Below are positions 1 through 9,879 of a DNA stretch of 64,000 bases, piece after piece. Where the stretch lies: positions 3,906,001 through 3,970,000 of the forward strand of contig NC_018218.1 of the NCBI RefSeq assembly GCF_000219625.1. Direction: 5' to 3'. Position 1 is the first letter of the stretch; each line of letters starts with the position of its first letter. The notes beneath the pieces were generated by a model. It searched no databases and was not told where the DNA came from. It saw only the letters and a list, made by a program, of their open reading frames with translations. This DNA comes from Zymoseptoria tritici IPO323. Lineage: Eukaryota > Ascomycota > Dothideomycetes > Mycosphaerellales > Mycosphaerellaceae. A program made the translations under genes and the position numbers.

Positions 1-802
1 CGACGACCTTCCAGAGATCGGTCGCAACATTCAAGAGGGCTTTCTGGAGACTCAAAAGGTGGTCAACAGCTGGATCACAAACTTCAAGAAGAAGATTGAT
101 GGGGATGAGGATGAAGACCTCTACTCTGGCTCCCAGTCAGGCTCCAGACAAAACTCGGGAAACTGGCCTCCACGACAAAACTTTGGCTCCAGCCAAAGCG
201 AGCAACTGCATGGGATTAGGAGGTCAGCCGAGCGGACACGTCGTAGCACTGAAACGCAACGGTACGATGCCGACCCACACGAGCTCGGCGCGGACGCATT
301 TGAACGATTGGAGCTGAGAGACGATGAAGCTCGTAAGTGGATGGGCGAGACAGGTATCTGGGAGACAATGCTAACATGCTACGTAGCACCGCCTCAGCCT
401 CCGCGTACCAGCAGCAGGAAGTCCGCCAACCCGGACCTCTTCAAGCCGCAACCGAAACCTCCACAAAGTGGCCCTGTCGACGAGGTCGATGCCGCGGATC
501 GGAAGTCCACGGGCAACAATGCATCGGATACAGACAAGAGCAAGAAGTGGCAGCCGTTGACCAGTGTTACGCCGGCTCCAGAGGACGATAACGACCCCTT
601 CTCTCTTGGTGATGATGATGAAGAAAAGGACAAGACAGAAGACTTGCGGAAGGAGGACTCGGAACGGCTGAAGACATCAGCGAGGAACAGCATCAGTGCT
701 GATACTAGCGGATCGGCCCCGAAGCCTTTAGAGGAGACGGAGACTAGCAATACTGGGAGAAACAAGGAGGCGGAAGAGCTTCTTACAGGGAAAAAGTCAT
801 GA
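1..802 (+). CDS. CUE-domain-type ubiquitin-binding protein, C-terminal part (5' end outside window)
   Basis: The frame is open from base 2 and ends at TGA 800-802. An intron at 333-386 (54 nt, GTAAGT..GCTAAC..TAG) is a multiple of three, so the unspliced frame also stays open; it joins ..DDEA to PPQPP... The first visible residues (DDLPEIGRNIQEGF, then a KKKIDG segment) resemble the conserved block that follows the CUE domain in fungal Cue5-like proteins. That likeness is recalled, not searched. The rest is disordered: Gln/Ser-rich, then acidic and Lys-rich, with no membrane segment. Cue5-like proteins bind ubiquitin and act as aggregate-autophagy adaptors. The CUE domain itself lies upstream and cannot be seen, so the coding call is firm and the family name moderate. 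Confidence 0.6.
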   Translation, partial: DDLPEIGRNIQEGFLETQKVVNSWITNFKKKIDGDEDEDLYSGSQSGSRQNSGNWPPRQNFGSSQSEQLHGIRRSAERTRRSTETQRYDADPHELGADAFERLELRDDEARKWMGETGIWETMLTCYVAPPQPPRTSSRKSANPDLFKPQPKPPQSGPVDEVDAADRKSTGNNASDTDKSKKWQPLTSVTPAPEDDNDPFSLGDDDEEKDKTEDLRKEDSERLKTSARNSISADTSGSAPKPLEETETSNTGRNKEAEELLTGKKS

Positions 803-1115
803 GAAGAATGTTGTCGCAGAATGCTTGCGATGATCTGAACAGCTGTTTTGAGCCTTGGACTTGCCAGAACAGCTTCAGGCAGTATTCAATACTCGCAATT
901 CTAGCTCGCCATCCGTGATGCATGATCACGTTTGATAATCTTGTTCCATCTCCCGAGGTCCATATGTCGATGCTCTGCGTTTATCTTTCCATGCAGCCTT
1001 GCGTCGATCCCGTGCGGTGCTACCCGGCGAAGCTTACCTAGTTCTACCGGCCAAAATTTATTATTGAAACTTTCCACGATCACCACTGTCTCAACTCACA
1101 CTCGATTGATTTACA
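803..1115. other. intergenic, tandem genes
   Basis: This stretch holds the 3' end of the upstream gene and the promoter/leader of Nop4. The leader just before the ATG at 1116 is pyrimidine/CA-rich (CTCAACTCACACTCG). No other gene or repeat was seen. Confidence 0.5.
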
Positions 1116-3410
1116 ATGGGACCCGCAAAGAAGAAGCAAAGATTGTCAAATGGAGCTGCTGCTGCTGTAGATTCTGCTCCAGAGGATCGCGCAGAACAAC
1201 TTCTCCCCACAAAGGAGAACCTAACCACCGCAGCAGTCGATGCACCAGCGGACGAAAAAGAAGCCGCCGTTCAACAACGACGATCGCTGTTCGTGCGCCA
1301 GCTGCCTTCGAATACAACGTCCGAATCCTTGACCGAGCTCTTCTCCGAAACGTTCCCCGTCAAGCATGCAACCGCAGTCACCGATCCAGCAACGAAAGAA
1401 TGCCGTGGATATGGATTCGTCACATTCGCCGACGCCGAGGACGCAGCTCAGGCCAAATCGCAGTTTCATGGCCATATCATTGATGGCAAGAAGCTCCGAG
1501 TCGAGATCGCAGAGCCGAGAAAGCGCGTGGCTGATGCCGACGGTGAGATGCCGAAAAAGGTGGAACACAATGCGTCAAAGAAGCCGGACGAACCAGTTCA
1601 GCCGACGAAATTGATTGTTCGCAACTTACCATGGTCCATCAAGCGCGGAGATCAGTTGGAGAAATTATTCCTGAGTTTTGGAAAGGTGAAGAAAGCTTAC
1701 ATCCCAAAGAAAGGACCTGGCTTGATGGCGGGTTTCGGATTCGTCCTAATGAGAGGCAAGAAGAACGCTGAGAAGGCTATCGAGGGTGTGAATGGAAAAG
1801 AGATCGACGGCCGGACTTTGGCAGTGGATTGGGCGGTGGAAAAGGATACCTATGAGGACCTCGTGAAAGGTGAAAAAGCAGAAGAGGAGGTCAGCAACGA
1901 GGAAGACATCGATATTGATGCTGCAGAGGAAGAGATGATCGACAACGACGAGGAGATTGAATCCGACGACGCCAGCAGTGATGGTGGAGCCGAACTCGAT
2001 TCTGAAGGCGACGAGGACGAGGATGAGAGCAATCTACGCAAACCCGACGATCGATCATCGACACTTTTTATCCGCAACTTGCCTTTTACATGTACGGACG
2101 AGGATCTTGAGGACCACTTCGCGCAATTTGGAAACACACGATACGCCAGGGTGGTAATGGATTACGGGACGGAGCGCTCCAAAGGCACTGGCTTTGTATG
2201 CTTCTACAACAAGGACGATGCCGATGCCTGCGTTCGTGAAGCGCCTGCGAGGCAGCTTCCTCAGGCGCAAGAAAAAGGCAAAGACGGCAAGCCTGTGCTG
2301 AACCCGCACTCCATCCTGCAAAACGACGATGCCGATCCTACTGGTCGCTACACCTTGGATGGACGCGTACTCCAGGTCACTAAAGCCGTGGAAAAATCGG
2401 AGGCCAACCGCTTGACTGAGGAGGGCACGGTACATCGGAACAAGCGAGACATGGACAAGCGCCGGCTTTACCTCCTCTCCGAAGGTACCATTCCATCCAA
2501 TTCGAAGCTCTACGAGAAGCTATCCCCATCCGAGAAGGCTATGAGGGAGGGTAGCGCCAAGCAGCGGAAGACCCTGATCGAAAGCAACCCGTCACTCCAC
2601 CTCAGTTTGACGCGCCTGTCTGTGCGCAACATCCCACGCAGTATTGGTTCGAAAGAGTTGAAAGCATTGGCGCGTGATGCCGTTGTCGGATTCGCTTCCG
2701 ACGTCAAAGCTGGATCGCGGCAAAGGCTCTCGAAAGAGGAGCTGTCTCGCGGGGGAGAGGAGATGCGCGAAGCGGAGCTAGCTCGCAAGAAGTCGGGCAA
2801 GGGTATCGTGCGGCAAGCCAAGGTTGTGTTCGAGTCTGCAGGAGGCACCAAGGTCAGCGAGGAAGCCGGTGCCGGCAGGAGTCGGGGATACGGTTTCATC
2901 GAGTACTACACTCATCGCAATGCTTTGATGGGCTTGCGATGGTTGAACGGGCATGCGGTCGGGTACCAGGTTCAGGAAGCGAAGGGCAAGCAGAGCCGCG
3001 AGGACGTTTCTGACCGAAAGAAGAGACTGATAGTGGAGTTCGCCATTGAAAATGCACAAGTGGTACTGCGCCGGAAGGAAGGCGAGCAGAAGGCTAGGGC
3101 ACGTAGCCTTGCTGTCACTCAGAGCATCGCAGAGAATGAAGCCGAAGGCGGTTCGAAGGGCGCGAAGGGTGGGAAGGGTGGGAAGGGTGGCCAGGGCGGG
3201 AAAGCGCCGAATTGGAAGGATGCGAAGGGCAAGCCGGGTTCGCGGAAACGCAAGAGGGAGGATGCTGTACCTTCGCCAACATCGGCGACCTCGCGGTCTG
3301 AGAAATCGAGAACGGAGTCGAAGCAGCCGGCCGATGAGAAGCTCGCCCGACGAAACCAAATTATTGGACGGAAGCGCGCGATGCGAAAGAATCGCAAGGG
3401 TGGAAAGTAA
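1116..3410 (+). CDS. NOP4: Nop4/RBM28-type nucleolar protein with four RRMs
   Basis: A single uninterrupted ORF of 764 residues. RRM1 is about residues 57-131 (RNP2-like LFVRQL, RNP1-like RGYGFVTF) and RRM2 about 164-240 (LIVRNLPW, AGFGFVLM). An acidic linker spans 252-307. RRM3 is about 315-425 (LFIRNLPF, KGTGFVCFY, with an insertion before its last strand) and RRM4 about 500-640 (LSVRNIP, RGYGFIEY, long insertion). The tail is Gly/Lys-rich and very basic, with a KGGKGGKGG run from about position 3165. Four RRMs with split RRM3/RRM4 and a basic tail match yeast Nop4, an assembly factor for 27S pre-rRNA processing and the 60S subunit in the nucleolus. The ATG at 1116 is the first in frame. 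Length is near that of yeast Nop4 (about 685) plus the basic extension. Confidence 0.93.
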   Translation: MGPAKKKQRLSNGAAAAVDSAPEDRAEQLLPTKENLTTAAVDAPADEKEAAVQQRRSLFVRQLPSNTTSESLTELFSETFPVKHATAVTDPATKECRGYGFVTFADAEDAAQAKSQFHGHIIDGKKLRVEIAEPRKRVADADGEMPKKVEHNASKKPDEPVQPTKLIVRNLPWSIKRGDQLEKLFLSFGKVKKAYIPKKGPGLMAGFGFVLMRGKKNAEKAIEGVNGKEIDGRTLAVDWAVEKDTYEDLVKGEKAEEEVSNEEDIDIDAAEEEMIDNDEEIESDDASSDGGAELDSEGDEDEDESNLRKPDDRSSTLFIRNLPFTCTDEDLEDHFAQFGNTRYARVVMDYGTERSKGTGFVCFYNKDDADACVREAPARQLPQAQEKGKDGKPVLNPHSILQNDDADPTGRYTLDGRVLQVTKAVEKSEANRLTEEGTVHRNKRDMDKRRLYLLSEGTIPSNSKLYEKLSPSEKAMREGSAKQRKTLIESNPSLHLSLTRLSVRNIPRSIGSKELKALARDAVVGFASDVKAGSRQRLSKEELSRGGEEMREAELARKKSGKGIVRQAKVVFESAGGTKVSEEAGAGRSRGYGFIEYYTHRNALMGLRWLNGHAVGYQVQEAKGKQSREDVSDRKKRLIVEFAIENAQVVLRRKEGEQKARARSLAVTQSIAENEAEGGSKGAKGGKGGKGGQGGKAPNWKDAKGKPGSRKRKREDAVPSPTSATSRSEKSRTESKQPADEKLARRNQIIGRKRAMRKNRKGGK

Positions 3411-4841
3411 TGCGATAGGATCCAACATCGTATCTTCGTGCTGCCGTACGTCAGCCACGGGTGGCACGAAACACGACCTTTCAGCCTGTCCAAAGAGGGT
3501 CACAATGGACTGTATTCCACGTCAAAACTCCATGTACAGGTTGGTTGGCTGCTACACAACATCCGCACTCGTACATATCTCAACGAAGTCTTCGCAGCGA
3601 TTAACGAAATTGTTGAACGACCATCGTTGCGCCCACGCTTTCAACAAATTCGAGACGTGACGTTGATCGGTCCGCGTGGGATGCGGACAGCAAGGATCCA
3701 CGATACAACACTGCCGCGAAGTGTTCCCTACACTGGTCAGATCTCATCTAAACAACAGCCACACTTGGTACCACGGTACCAATCATCTTTGAATTTCCAC
3801 CGCCTTCGCTCACACACTTGCCGGAACATTGGTCTGTTAGTCGCGGGGAGGTAGACAACCGCCGGCTAGTGAGAGTGCTCAGGCATGCAGTGCGTGCTCG
3901 CGCGTTCAGGCGTAGCCAGCTCGAGCTACTACCAGGCTGTAGGAGCCGTTCCTGCCGGGGCTGCGGTGCCTCGAGCAATTCTGTGCGACGTCCGTGTCAT
4001 GTAAACTGTCACGATACCCGCGATCGCCGAGTGGATCTACTTAGGACTGGACACCGCAGAGGCGCACAACCTTACGGACAGACGATGCAGTTGACGATGG
4101 AAACGCTGAAGATGCGGTGAAAAGTTGATATGTGACATATCAGAAATCTCCGCTCCCTCCGTTTTCATCGGCGACTGAATCCTCATCAACGTAGTCGCAT
4201 GTGGCATGCCTACTCATCCCTTCCAGAATGGTAGGCTCAGACCCGCTCACAATTCTCCGTAATGTATCACAAGTGCCTCACAGCCTGCGATCTCGTTCAC
4301 CACCAACCAAGCAGAAAGCTTCGATTTGAGAGCTTCTGGGCCGTCTTTCTGTCCACGTCATATTCCATCAACCCTGTCAACTCCCAAGTATAGCGATGCA
4401 ACAGGCTTTTGGGCGAGGTTTGAGATGGACGTGGCGCCCAGCGTCCAGGATATTGACTCGATATCTGGTCAATGTGTGGGTCCAGGTAGAGTCGTGGTCT
4501 GGTCTACGAGCTACAGCAGTGCTTGTGCGTTCCAGAGTGGGATGTGAATCCATGAATATAAGAGCAGCAACCACGCAGCTTTGAGACTGCAAAGCATCTC
4601 CGTCTACTGCTCGTCTACTGCCACTCAATACGGATACCGGGCTTTGCATTGTCTTTTTCAGGTTGTGGTGGAGCTACCGTGCCATTTTGGAAGCTCCCAT
4701 CTGCACATTTGCGTGGAAGACCCTCGCACTTATCAGCTCAGTACGTATGACGAGACTCTCAAACGCAATGACCCATACTTACGGGTTCAGAACTTCACAC
4801 CGCCTCTTCTTCTCCCGTCCGAGCATAGGCACACCTCGATC
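3411..4841. other. intergenic, no gene recognised
   Basis: 1.4 kb with only short overlapping ORFs on both strands, none with domain-like composition. It should contain the Nop4 terminator and the promoter of the small gene at 4842. Confidence 0.4.
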
Positions 4842-5113
4842 ATGTGTCAAGTAAGCAGTCGACCGCTCGAGCACAGCGCTGAGAATAATCCACCTGACGA
4901 CGCACAACGCAGTTCGAAGTCATTCACTTCCAATGCGGACACTCTGGCAGACGTCTCATCAAGCACTGTCACTTTGCTCGCAACGATCCCAATCACCAGT
5001 GCTTCGGCGCCTGGTCGATCAAGCGCGAATGGATCAGCGCCAACCAGATCTGCCGGGAATGCGGCCAGCAAGCCAACATACGTCGTGCCCAGCAAGCACA
5101 GCTCAGGCTGTGA
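4842..5113 (+). CDS. small Cys/His-rich protein, 69 aa, two exons
   Basis: Exon 1 is only ATG TGT CAA (4842-4850). The intron is 4851-4912 (62 nt, GTAAGC, CTGAC branch, CGCAG). Exon 2 runs 4913-5111 to TGA 5111-5113. The product starts MCQFEVIHFQCGH and carries about seven Cys and several His in pairs such as QCGH, KHCHF and ICRECGQQ, suggesting a zinc-binding knuckle. There is no signal peptide. From memory, very short proteins beginning MCQF or MCK and carrying paired cysteines are frequent in Dothideomycete genomes, without known function. The nine-base first exon makes the gene easy to miss. The frame is clean with a good donor and branch site, but coding status rests on pattern alone. 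Confidence 0.55.
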
Positions 5114-5243
5114 TGAAGGACATGATTCCTTCATGAATTGCGCAATGGATCTCCTTTCTATTTCGGCTCACGGACTGGCGTTTGGTGTTCGGACCTACAT
5201 ACCCAATGAGTGTTTTTTGCGCGTGTTTTCGTGGGGGTAGGGC

Positions 5244-5263
5244 AGGACAGGACAGGACAGGAC
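5244..5263. repeat. AGGAC pentanucleotide x4
   Basis: Four perfect head-to-tail AGGAC units lie between the convergent stops at 5113 and 5336. A simple microsatellite, probably in a 3' UTR. Confidence 0.8.
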
Positions 5264-5335
5264 ATTTCGGGTCAGTCGAATTTTGCGCAGCAGATTGGTG
5301 ATGAATAATGTGCAATTGATTCAAAAGCATCGTGC

Positions 5336-5829
5336 CTACTCTCCGGTATTCTGTGCGCCCTCGACTTTGCCTTTGATGTTGTATCGCTTGCTGAAGAAAG
5401 TGAACCAGTCGTTCAGGACCTTCTTCTGTTCGTCTGTGAGATCGTACCAGTCCGGCCGGCACTCTTCCTCCTTCAGAGAAGACTGAGCGAGCGCCCGCGA
5501 GGCATCCCTTCCAGCGAAAACTGTCCATTGATCAACTTGTCAGTCGATCCGCGGAATCGTTGAACTCGGCGTGGAGATCATCCCACCTTTGTACGAGCCT
5601 TCCGGTCCATAAGCTTTGTTACCGGTCACATCGAAGACCGTCCCTTTGATGGCGACGTACGTGGGGTAGTCTTCGTGCTTTCCTGGTGCGACCATGAGTA
5701 TCCTCGACCATAAAAACTGGAGGGACGCGAGAGCCACGCACCGTCACATTTCGAGAGATATTCAAGACTGATGATGTCGTCTTTTGGTGGGTCGAGATCG
5801 ACTTTGTGCTTTGGTTCGAAGCCTGGCAT
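5336..5829 (-). CDS. MAPR/Dap1-type cytochrome b5-like heme-binding protein
   Basis: Three exons on the minus strand: 5829-5742, 5682-5587 and 5520-5336; introns of 59 nt (5683-5741) and 66 nt (5521-5586). The joins give KCDGKHEDYPTYVAIKGTVF and SYKVFAGRDASRAL, the unmistakable cyt-b5-like core of membrane-associated progesterone receptor (MAPR) proteins. The product is 122 residues, normal for Dap1-like proteins, and lacks an N-terminal membrane anchor. It starts MPGFEPKHKV and keeps the tyrosines expected for heme coordination, then the YDLTDEQ..LNDWFTFFSKRY helix near the end. Dap1 binds heme and supports sterol C14-demethylation (Erg11). It shares the strand of the agmatinase gene, 317 bp downstream of it; nothing suggests a shared pathway. 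Confidence 0.9.
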
Positions 5830-6146
5830 TGTTGAACTCGACGTGAAGGTGGTAATGTCTCGTCAAATCGGAGTCGATGATGCTCAAGATGGCTCTCCGC
5901 ATGGAGAGACGTTGATCGCTTGACTCTTGGCGGGCGGATGCCGCGGCCCGGGACGGAAGCCATCTGGCCTGTACTGTACCGGCTGCCCGGGACCAAATTC
6001 CATGCGCGTACAGGGATAAAACACATTTTCGTCGAAGAAGTTGATGAGATCGAGACTCTCCCACTCTTTTGCACGTTGCACGACCGTGCAATGGCATCCA
6101 CAGCCCACGCCATCCATCCACGCATCCTTCTCGCAAAGATCAAGAC
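5830..6146. other. intergenic, 317 bp
   Basis: The stretch between the stop of the agmatinase gene and the start of the MAPR gene, both minus strand. It should contain the agmatinase terminator and MAPR promoter. Open frames here are chance extensions. Confidence 0.5.
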
Positions 6147-7682
6147 TCATGCAGAAGGCTTTTCCACCGGTGCCACCTCAGTATCGACCATGACCTGCAG
6201 CAGAGCGAGGGCCACCTCTGCCGCTGCGAGTACTGTGGTCTCTCCACCATTGTCGTACACGGGAGCCACCTCGACTGATACAGTCAGTGTCCGATGACTT
6301 TACCGGGACCTGCATCCGCACTTACCGACATCGGCTCCGACAACTTCCAGGCCGTTCAAACCATCGAGAATCGTGAGCAGTTCTCGCGTCGTCCATCCAC
6401 CTGGCTCGGCAGTTCCTGTAGCCGGTGCCTGCAGCTCCGTCAGCATAACTGTACTCTTCAGTCGTCATTTCGACCATACTCACGTATGCCGGATCAAGGA
6501 CATCTATATCCACCGAAATATACACTTTCGACCCAGCGACTCTCTCCTTGATCTTCTCGATGAAACCCGCCATGCCCAGCTTGTCGAGATCTCTCGCCTT
6601 CAGGTTGTGGAAACCACACGCTCTATCATGCTTCATGTCATACTTCTTGTTGGCAACTGGCGCTCTGATTCCGGCATGAATGGACGAATTGCTGATCAGT
6701 CCTTCTTCCGCTGCGATGTGAAGAAACGTGCCGTGATTGACCCCAGCGTAATCCGAGATGCCTCCCGACAGTACTTGAGGATCCCATGTATCGATGTCTG
6801 ACGAGGCACAGAAAAGTTAATGGCATCCGAGACGTCTTGGGAATGCTCAAACTCACGGCTGTCGAAGTGAATCACGCTGACCTTCCCGAAGTGATTGAAC
6901 GTTGATCGAAGGGCTGATAGTGTTGTGGTGTGGTCGCCTCCCAAGGTGATGATCCGAGGAACTGTGAACTCAGATGAGTTGGTCTTGCGGCCGGAGACGA
7001 CCTAGAGCATGATCAGCGATGATACACCCTCGAGAGCAATCGATGCCATACCTTGTGAGCTTTGTCGAGCTGCTTGAGGGCGATCGTATTATCCTGCTTC
7101 AGTCAGTCCGTATACTCGCTCCAGAATGCTGTGATACGTACAAGTACCGTCAATGGCGCATCACCGCAATCCCTGATTACAAGGCCCTGTTTGAACGGAT
7201 TCTTCCCTACACATCTTAGCCGCATTGAAAATGAAACACCAGCCTGCCATCTACCATACCATACCTGTATAAACATTCCAAGCCGCTTCTTCTTCGATCC
7301 GTCTCGAACCCTGACGAATGCCATTCGGTCCAAATCGAGCTCCAGGCCGAGCCGTCACACCCTGTCGAAAACTCAGGATCAGCACAGCTTGATATCTGTA
7401 CAAGCTTTCGAGACAAACTGTATCGAACGGCGCTCCCAGAAAAGCAATGTCGTAGGCCTCGACCTCCTCGCCCTCTGCTGCGAGGCAATGGACATATGGC
7501 AAGTTGGCGTAAGTCGTCAAGCCCAGATATCGTGCTCCTGAGATATCGAGTGCTGGGTCTTCTGCGATGTCTACTGCGAAGCTACCAATGGGCTGCTGCA
7601 TAGCTGCTACTGGCGGGAAGACGATGTCTCGAGCACTGGCCAAGCCGAGAAGGGTCAAGAAGGGTAGACTTATGCGTGTCAT
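6147..7682 (-). CDS. agmatinase/ureohydrolase with predicted signal peptide
   Basis: Eight exons: 7682-7419, 7361-7265, 7206-7142, 7093-7052, 7001-6857, 6797-6484, 6428-6326, 6274-6147. Introns are 48-59 nt and the sum is 385 codons plus stop. Manganese-binding motifs are intact: LGGDHT, FDSHIDTW (its His codon is split by the 6798-6856 intron), SVDIDVLDPAY and the ATGTAEPGGW loop. The N-terminus (MTRISLPFLTLLGLASA) looks like a secretory signal peptide, so the enzyme probably enters the ER. The family hydrolyses agmatine or related guanidino compounds to urea and an amine. Substrate cannot be read from sequence; arginase is less likely given the agmatinase-type GTAEPGG loop. The 57-nt intron at 7362-7418 is in frame, so its retention would insert 19 residues. 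Confidence 0.92.
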
Positions 7683-8274
7683 CGTGGACAGTGGTCTGAA
7701 TACAGAGGAGAGTGATGGAGGGGAGTGTGAGGTCGGACGGGTGATATCCAAGCATCGGAATCGATAGTTACCTGAATCTGGGCAGCGCCTGAGAATAGTG
7801 CTACGCCGCCGGAGATGAAGGCCGCACTCCACTGTACGGTCGCGATAGCACGTATCGTGGCTCCGTTTCAGGACGGACCTTGGCAAAAAGGGCAGTGCGA
7901 TGCGAGTGGGAAGCCGAGACTGGCGATGCGACTGCCGAACGCCAAATCTCACATATTTCTCGAACGGCCTCTCCGGTATTCTCAGCATGCTTGCCTGCAT
8001 CAAACCGACAGCGGCACTCCAGCCTCTCAGAGGCGATTCATTGCTATAGCTTGAAATCGACCCGCACAGTACCCTGGTCTTTCGCCCATAAGAGACGTCC
8101 AGGATGAAAAGCAGTGGATCGGTAGGCATTGTTGAAATCGTTTTCCACACGATGTATATCTATTGACCCTCCTGCTCCCACCCACATTACACCGAGACCA
8201 CATCAATGCACACTCCCCTCTAACACGTCATATTCGAAAATCATCATGGGTATCCTCGCTCTGCATCGCATTCT
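7683..8274. other. promoter of agmatinase gene / 3' region of INO1
   Basis: 592 bp between two minus-strand genes. Nothing beyond regulatory sequence was seen; open frames running through it are extensions of the agmatinase first-exon frame. Confidence 0.45.
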
Positions 8275-9879
8275 TCAATAAAGCTTGTGCTCCAGTGTCA
8301 TGTCGTTCTCCGGCTCCAGACCCACACACGCTCTCATGATGTTGATCAAGGCACTGCGTTGCTTCGCAAGAGCGTTGATGACAGGTGCGCCAGGCGGCGT
8401 CAATGGCGCCTTGAGCATGTAGCTCAGCACGCTCAGCACACTGTGAAAGTTCTTGAATTCGCTCTCACCGTCACGACGCCATTGAATGCGAGTGAACAGC
8501 TCGGCGATGAGCACAAGATCGATGATAAGGGGTGATGCCAGGAGGGAGTCTTCACACACATTGAAGATGCTGATGGTCTGATGGCCGCCCATGAAGATCT
8601 CGGCGTAGTACTCGTCCAGAGCACGCTTGTTGTCGCCAACCGCGGGCATGTACTTGATCACGACAGTGTGATCGGGGTGCTCATCCTTAGCGTAGAGGAC
8701 GTTGTTTGCAGCGACCATGTCGTCAACAACGTTGGACTTGGAGATCTCCTTGGAGCGGAACTGCTTCTGCGAGGACAAGTTCTTGCCATCATTGTTGCCA
8801 AGATGGTTGTAGCTCGCAATGGAGGTGAGCTTGATACCAGCGTTGATCAAGAAATCTACCAGAGCAGACTTCATCTTCGTCTGGCCGGATTTGAAATCGT
8901 CACCGCCGATGAAAGCGTTGTGCTGCTCGGCAAATTCGATGGCGCCGGGCACGAAGGTGTTTTGCGGGGAGCCGTTGATGAATGGAGCGTTCTCGAGAAT
9001 GGATGCGACGGCGAAGACGGTGGAAGGTGAGACCTCCTCGTGACCAGTCTTGATAGCGTTCATCAGGTTCTCGGCGGTGTCGTTGACGCCGGGGATGATC
9101 TCGGCATATCGCTCGGTGTTGGCAGTCCACATGATGATGACCTTGTCGAGACCGTTGGCAGACTTGAAATCACGGATGTCTTTGCGGATGTGTTCAACGT
9201 GCTCCTCGCAAGCCTTGGAGCCCGGAATGACGTTGTCAGCCCGATCGCCCTGGTTCGCGGCGATGAAGTCTGGGTAGTAAACGCTGGGAAGAGGCTTGAT
9301 GGCAGCCATCTCCTTCTTCACGAGCTGCTTCAATGTGGGCTCAAGAACTGCTGCGCGGTCCATTGCTGCGGCGAGATCCATACCGCTGATATCCCAACCA
9401 CCAATGACAAGGTCGTTTGGATGAACCATTGGAAGCATGCCCTGGAGTGGAATGTTGACGTCCGCACCGGTCTCAGCGTCAGTACCGAGCTTAACTGTTG
9501 ACGACATGACGACAGAGCCGTAGTAGTTGGCAGCGCGAGGTCCCTCGCGAGTCTCCCAGGTAAGTTTACGGCGGTTGGCGATGATTCCAGCTGTGACGGT
9601 AGTTCCATTGTTGCCACCGAGACCCACCAACATCATTCCGACCTTTCCGACGTGACGCTTGGTTTTGAAGTCGAAGAGAGCCTCATGCGGACTGGCAACG
9701 ACCCTGCCACCGGTTCGCTCGACCTTTGTTGTGCGGTAGTGGTACTTGCTGAGGATGTCCTCCTCGCTGTAGTTGACGTTGGAAGCCTCGACGGTGAATC
9801 CAGAGGCGGCGGCCTCTCTTGAAGCAGCCACGTTAATGCCGGTGGCCAGACCCTCGGAGTCGTTGGCGTGTGGAGCCAT
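8275..9879 (-). CDS. INO1: inositol-3-phosphate synthase
   Basis: An intronless 534-residue ORF. It converts glucose 6-phosphate to 1D-myo-inositol 3-phosphate, the NAD-dependent first step of inositol and phosphatidylinositol synthesis in the cytosol. The Rossmann glycine motif GLGGNNGTT is at residues 86-94, followed by the family blocks VIGGWDISGMDL, PSVYYPDFIAANQ, IMWTANTERY, NGSPQNTFVPG, GGDDFKSGQTK, SYNHLGNNDG and FRSKEISKS. The C-terminus (MTLEHKLY) is complete. Length matches yeast Ino1 (533). The first ATG at 9879 begins a poorly conserved lead of about 40 residues, as in other fungi. Upstream DNA was searched by eye for the yeast inositol element without a convincing hit. Confidence 0.97.
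   Translation of the reverse strand: MAPHANDSEGLATGINVAASREAAASGFTVEASNVNYSEEDILSKYHYRTTKVERTGGRVVASPHEALFDFKTKRHVGKVGMMLVGLGGNNGTTVTAGIIANRRKLTWETREGPRAANYYGSVVMSSTVKLGTDAETGADVNIPLQGMLPMVHPNDLVIGGWDISGMDLAAAMDRAAVLEPTLKQLVKKEMAAIKPLPSVYYPDFIAANQGDRADNVIPGSKACEEHVEHIRKDIRDFKSANGLDKVIIMWTANTERYAEIIPGVNDTAENLMNAIKTGHEEVSPSTVFAVASILENAPFINGSPQNTFVPGAIEFAEQHNAFIGGDDFKSGQTKMKSALVDFLINAGIKLTSIASYNHLGNNDGKNLSSQKQFRSKEISKSNVVDDMVAANNVLYAKDEHPDHTVVIKYMPAVGDNKRALDEYYAEIFMGGHQTISIFNVCEDSLLASPLIIDLVLIAELFTRIQWRRDGESEFKNFHSVLSVLSYMLKAPLTPPGAPVINALAKQRSALINIMRACVGLEPENDMTLEHKLY

Noticed and set aside
3165..3200. G-rich tandem repeat GGGAAGGGTGG
   Set aside because: Explained by the Gly/Lys-rich tail of Nop4.
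4581..5240. 219-codon plus-strand ORF
   Set aside because: It runs across the intron and in the wrong frame of the small two-exon gene at 4842-5113.
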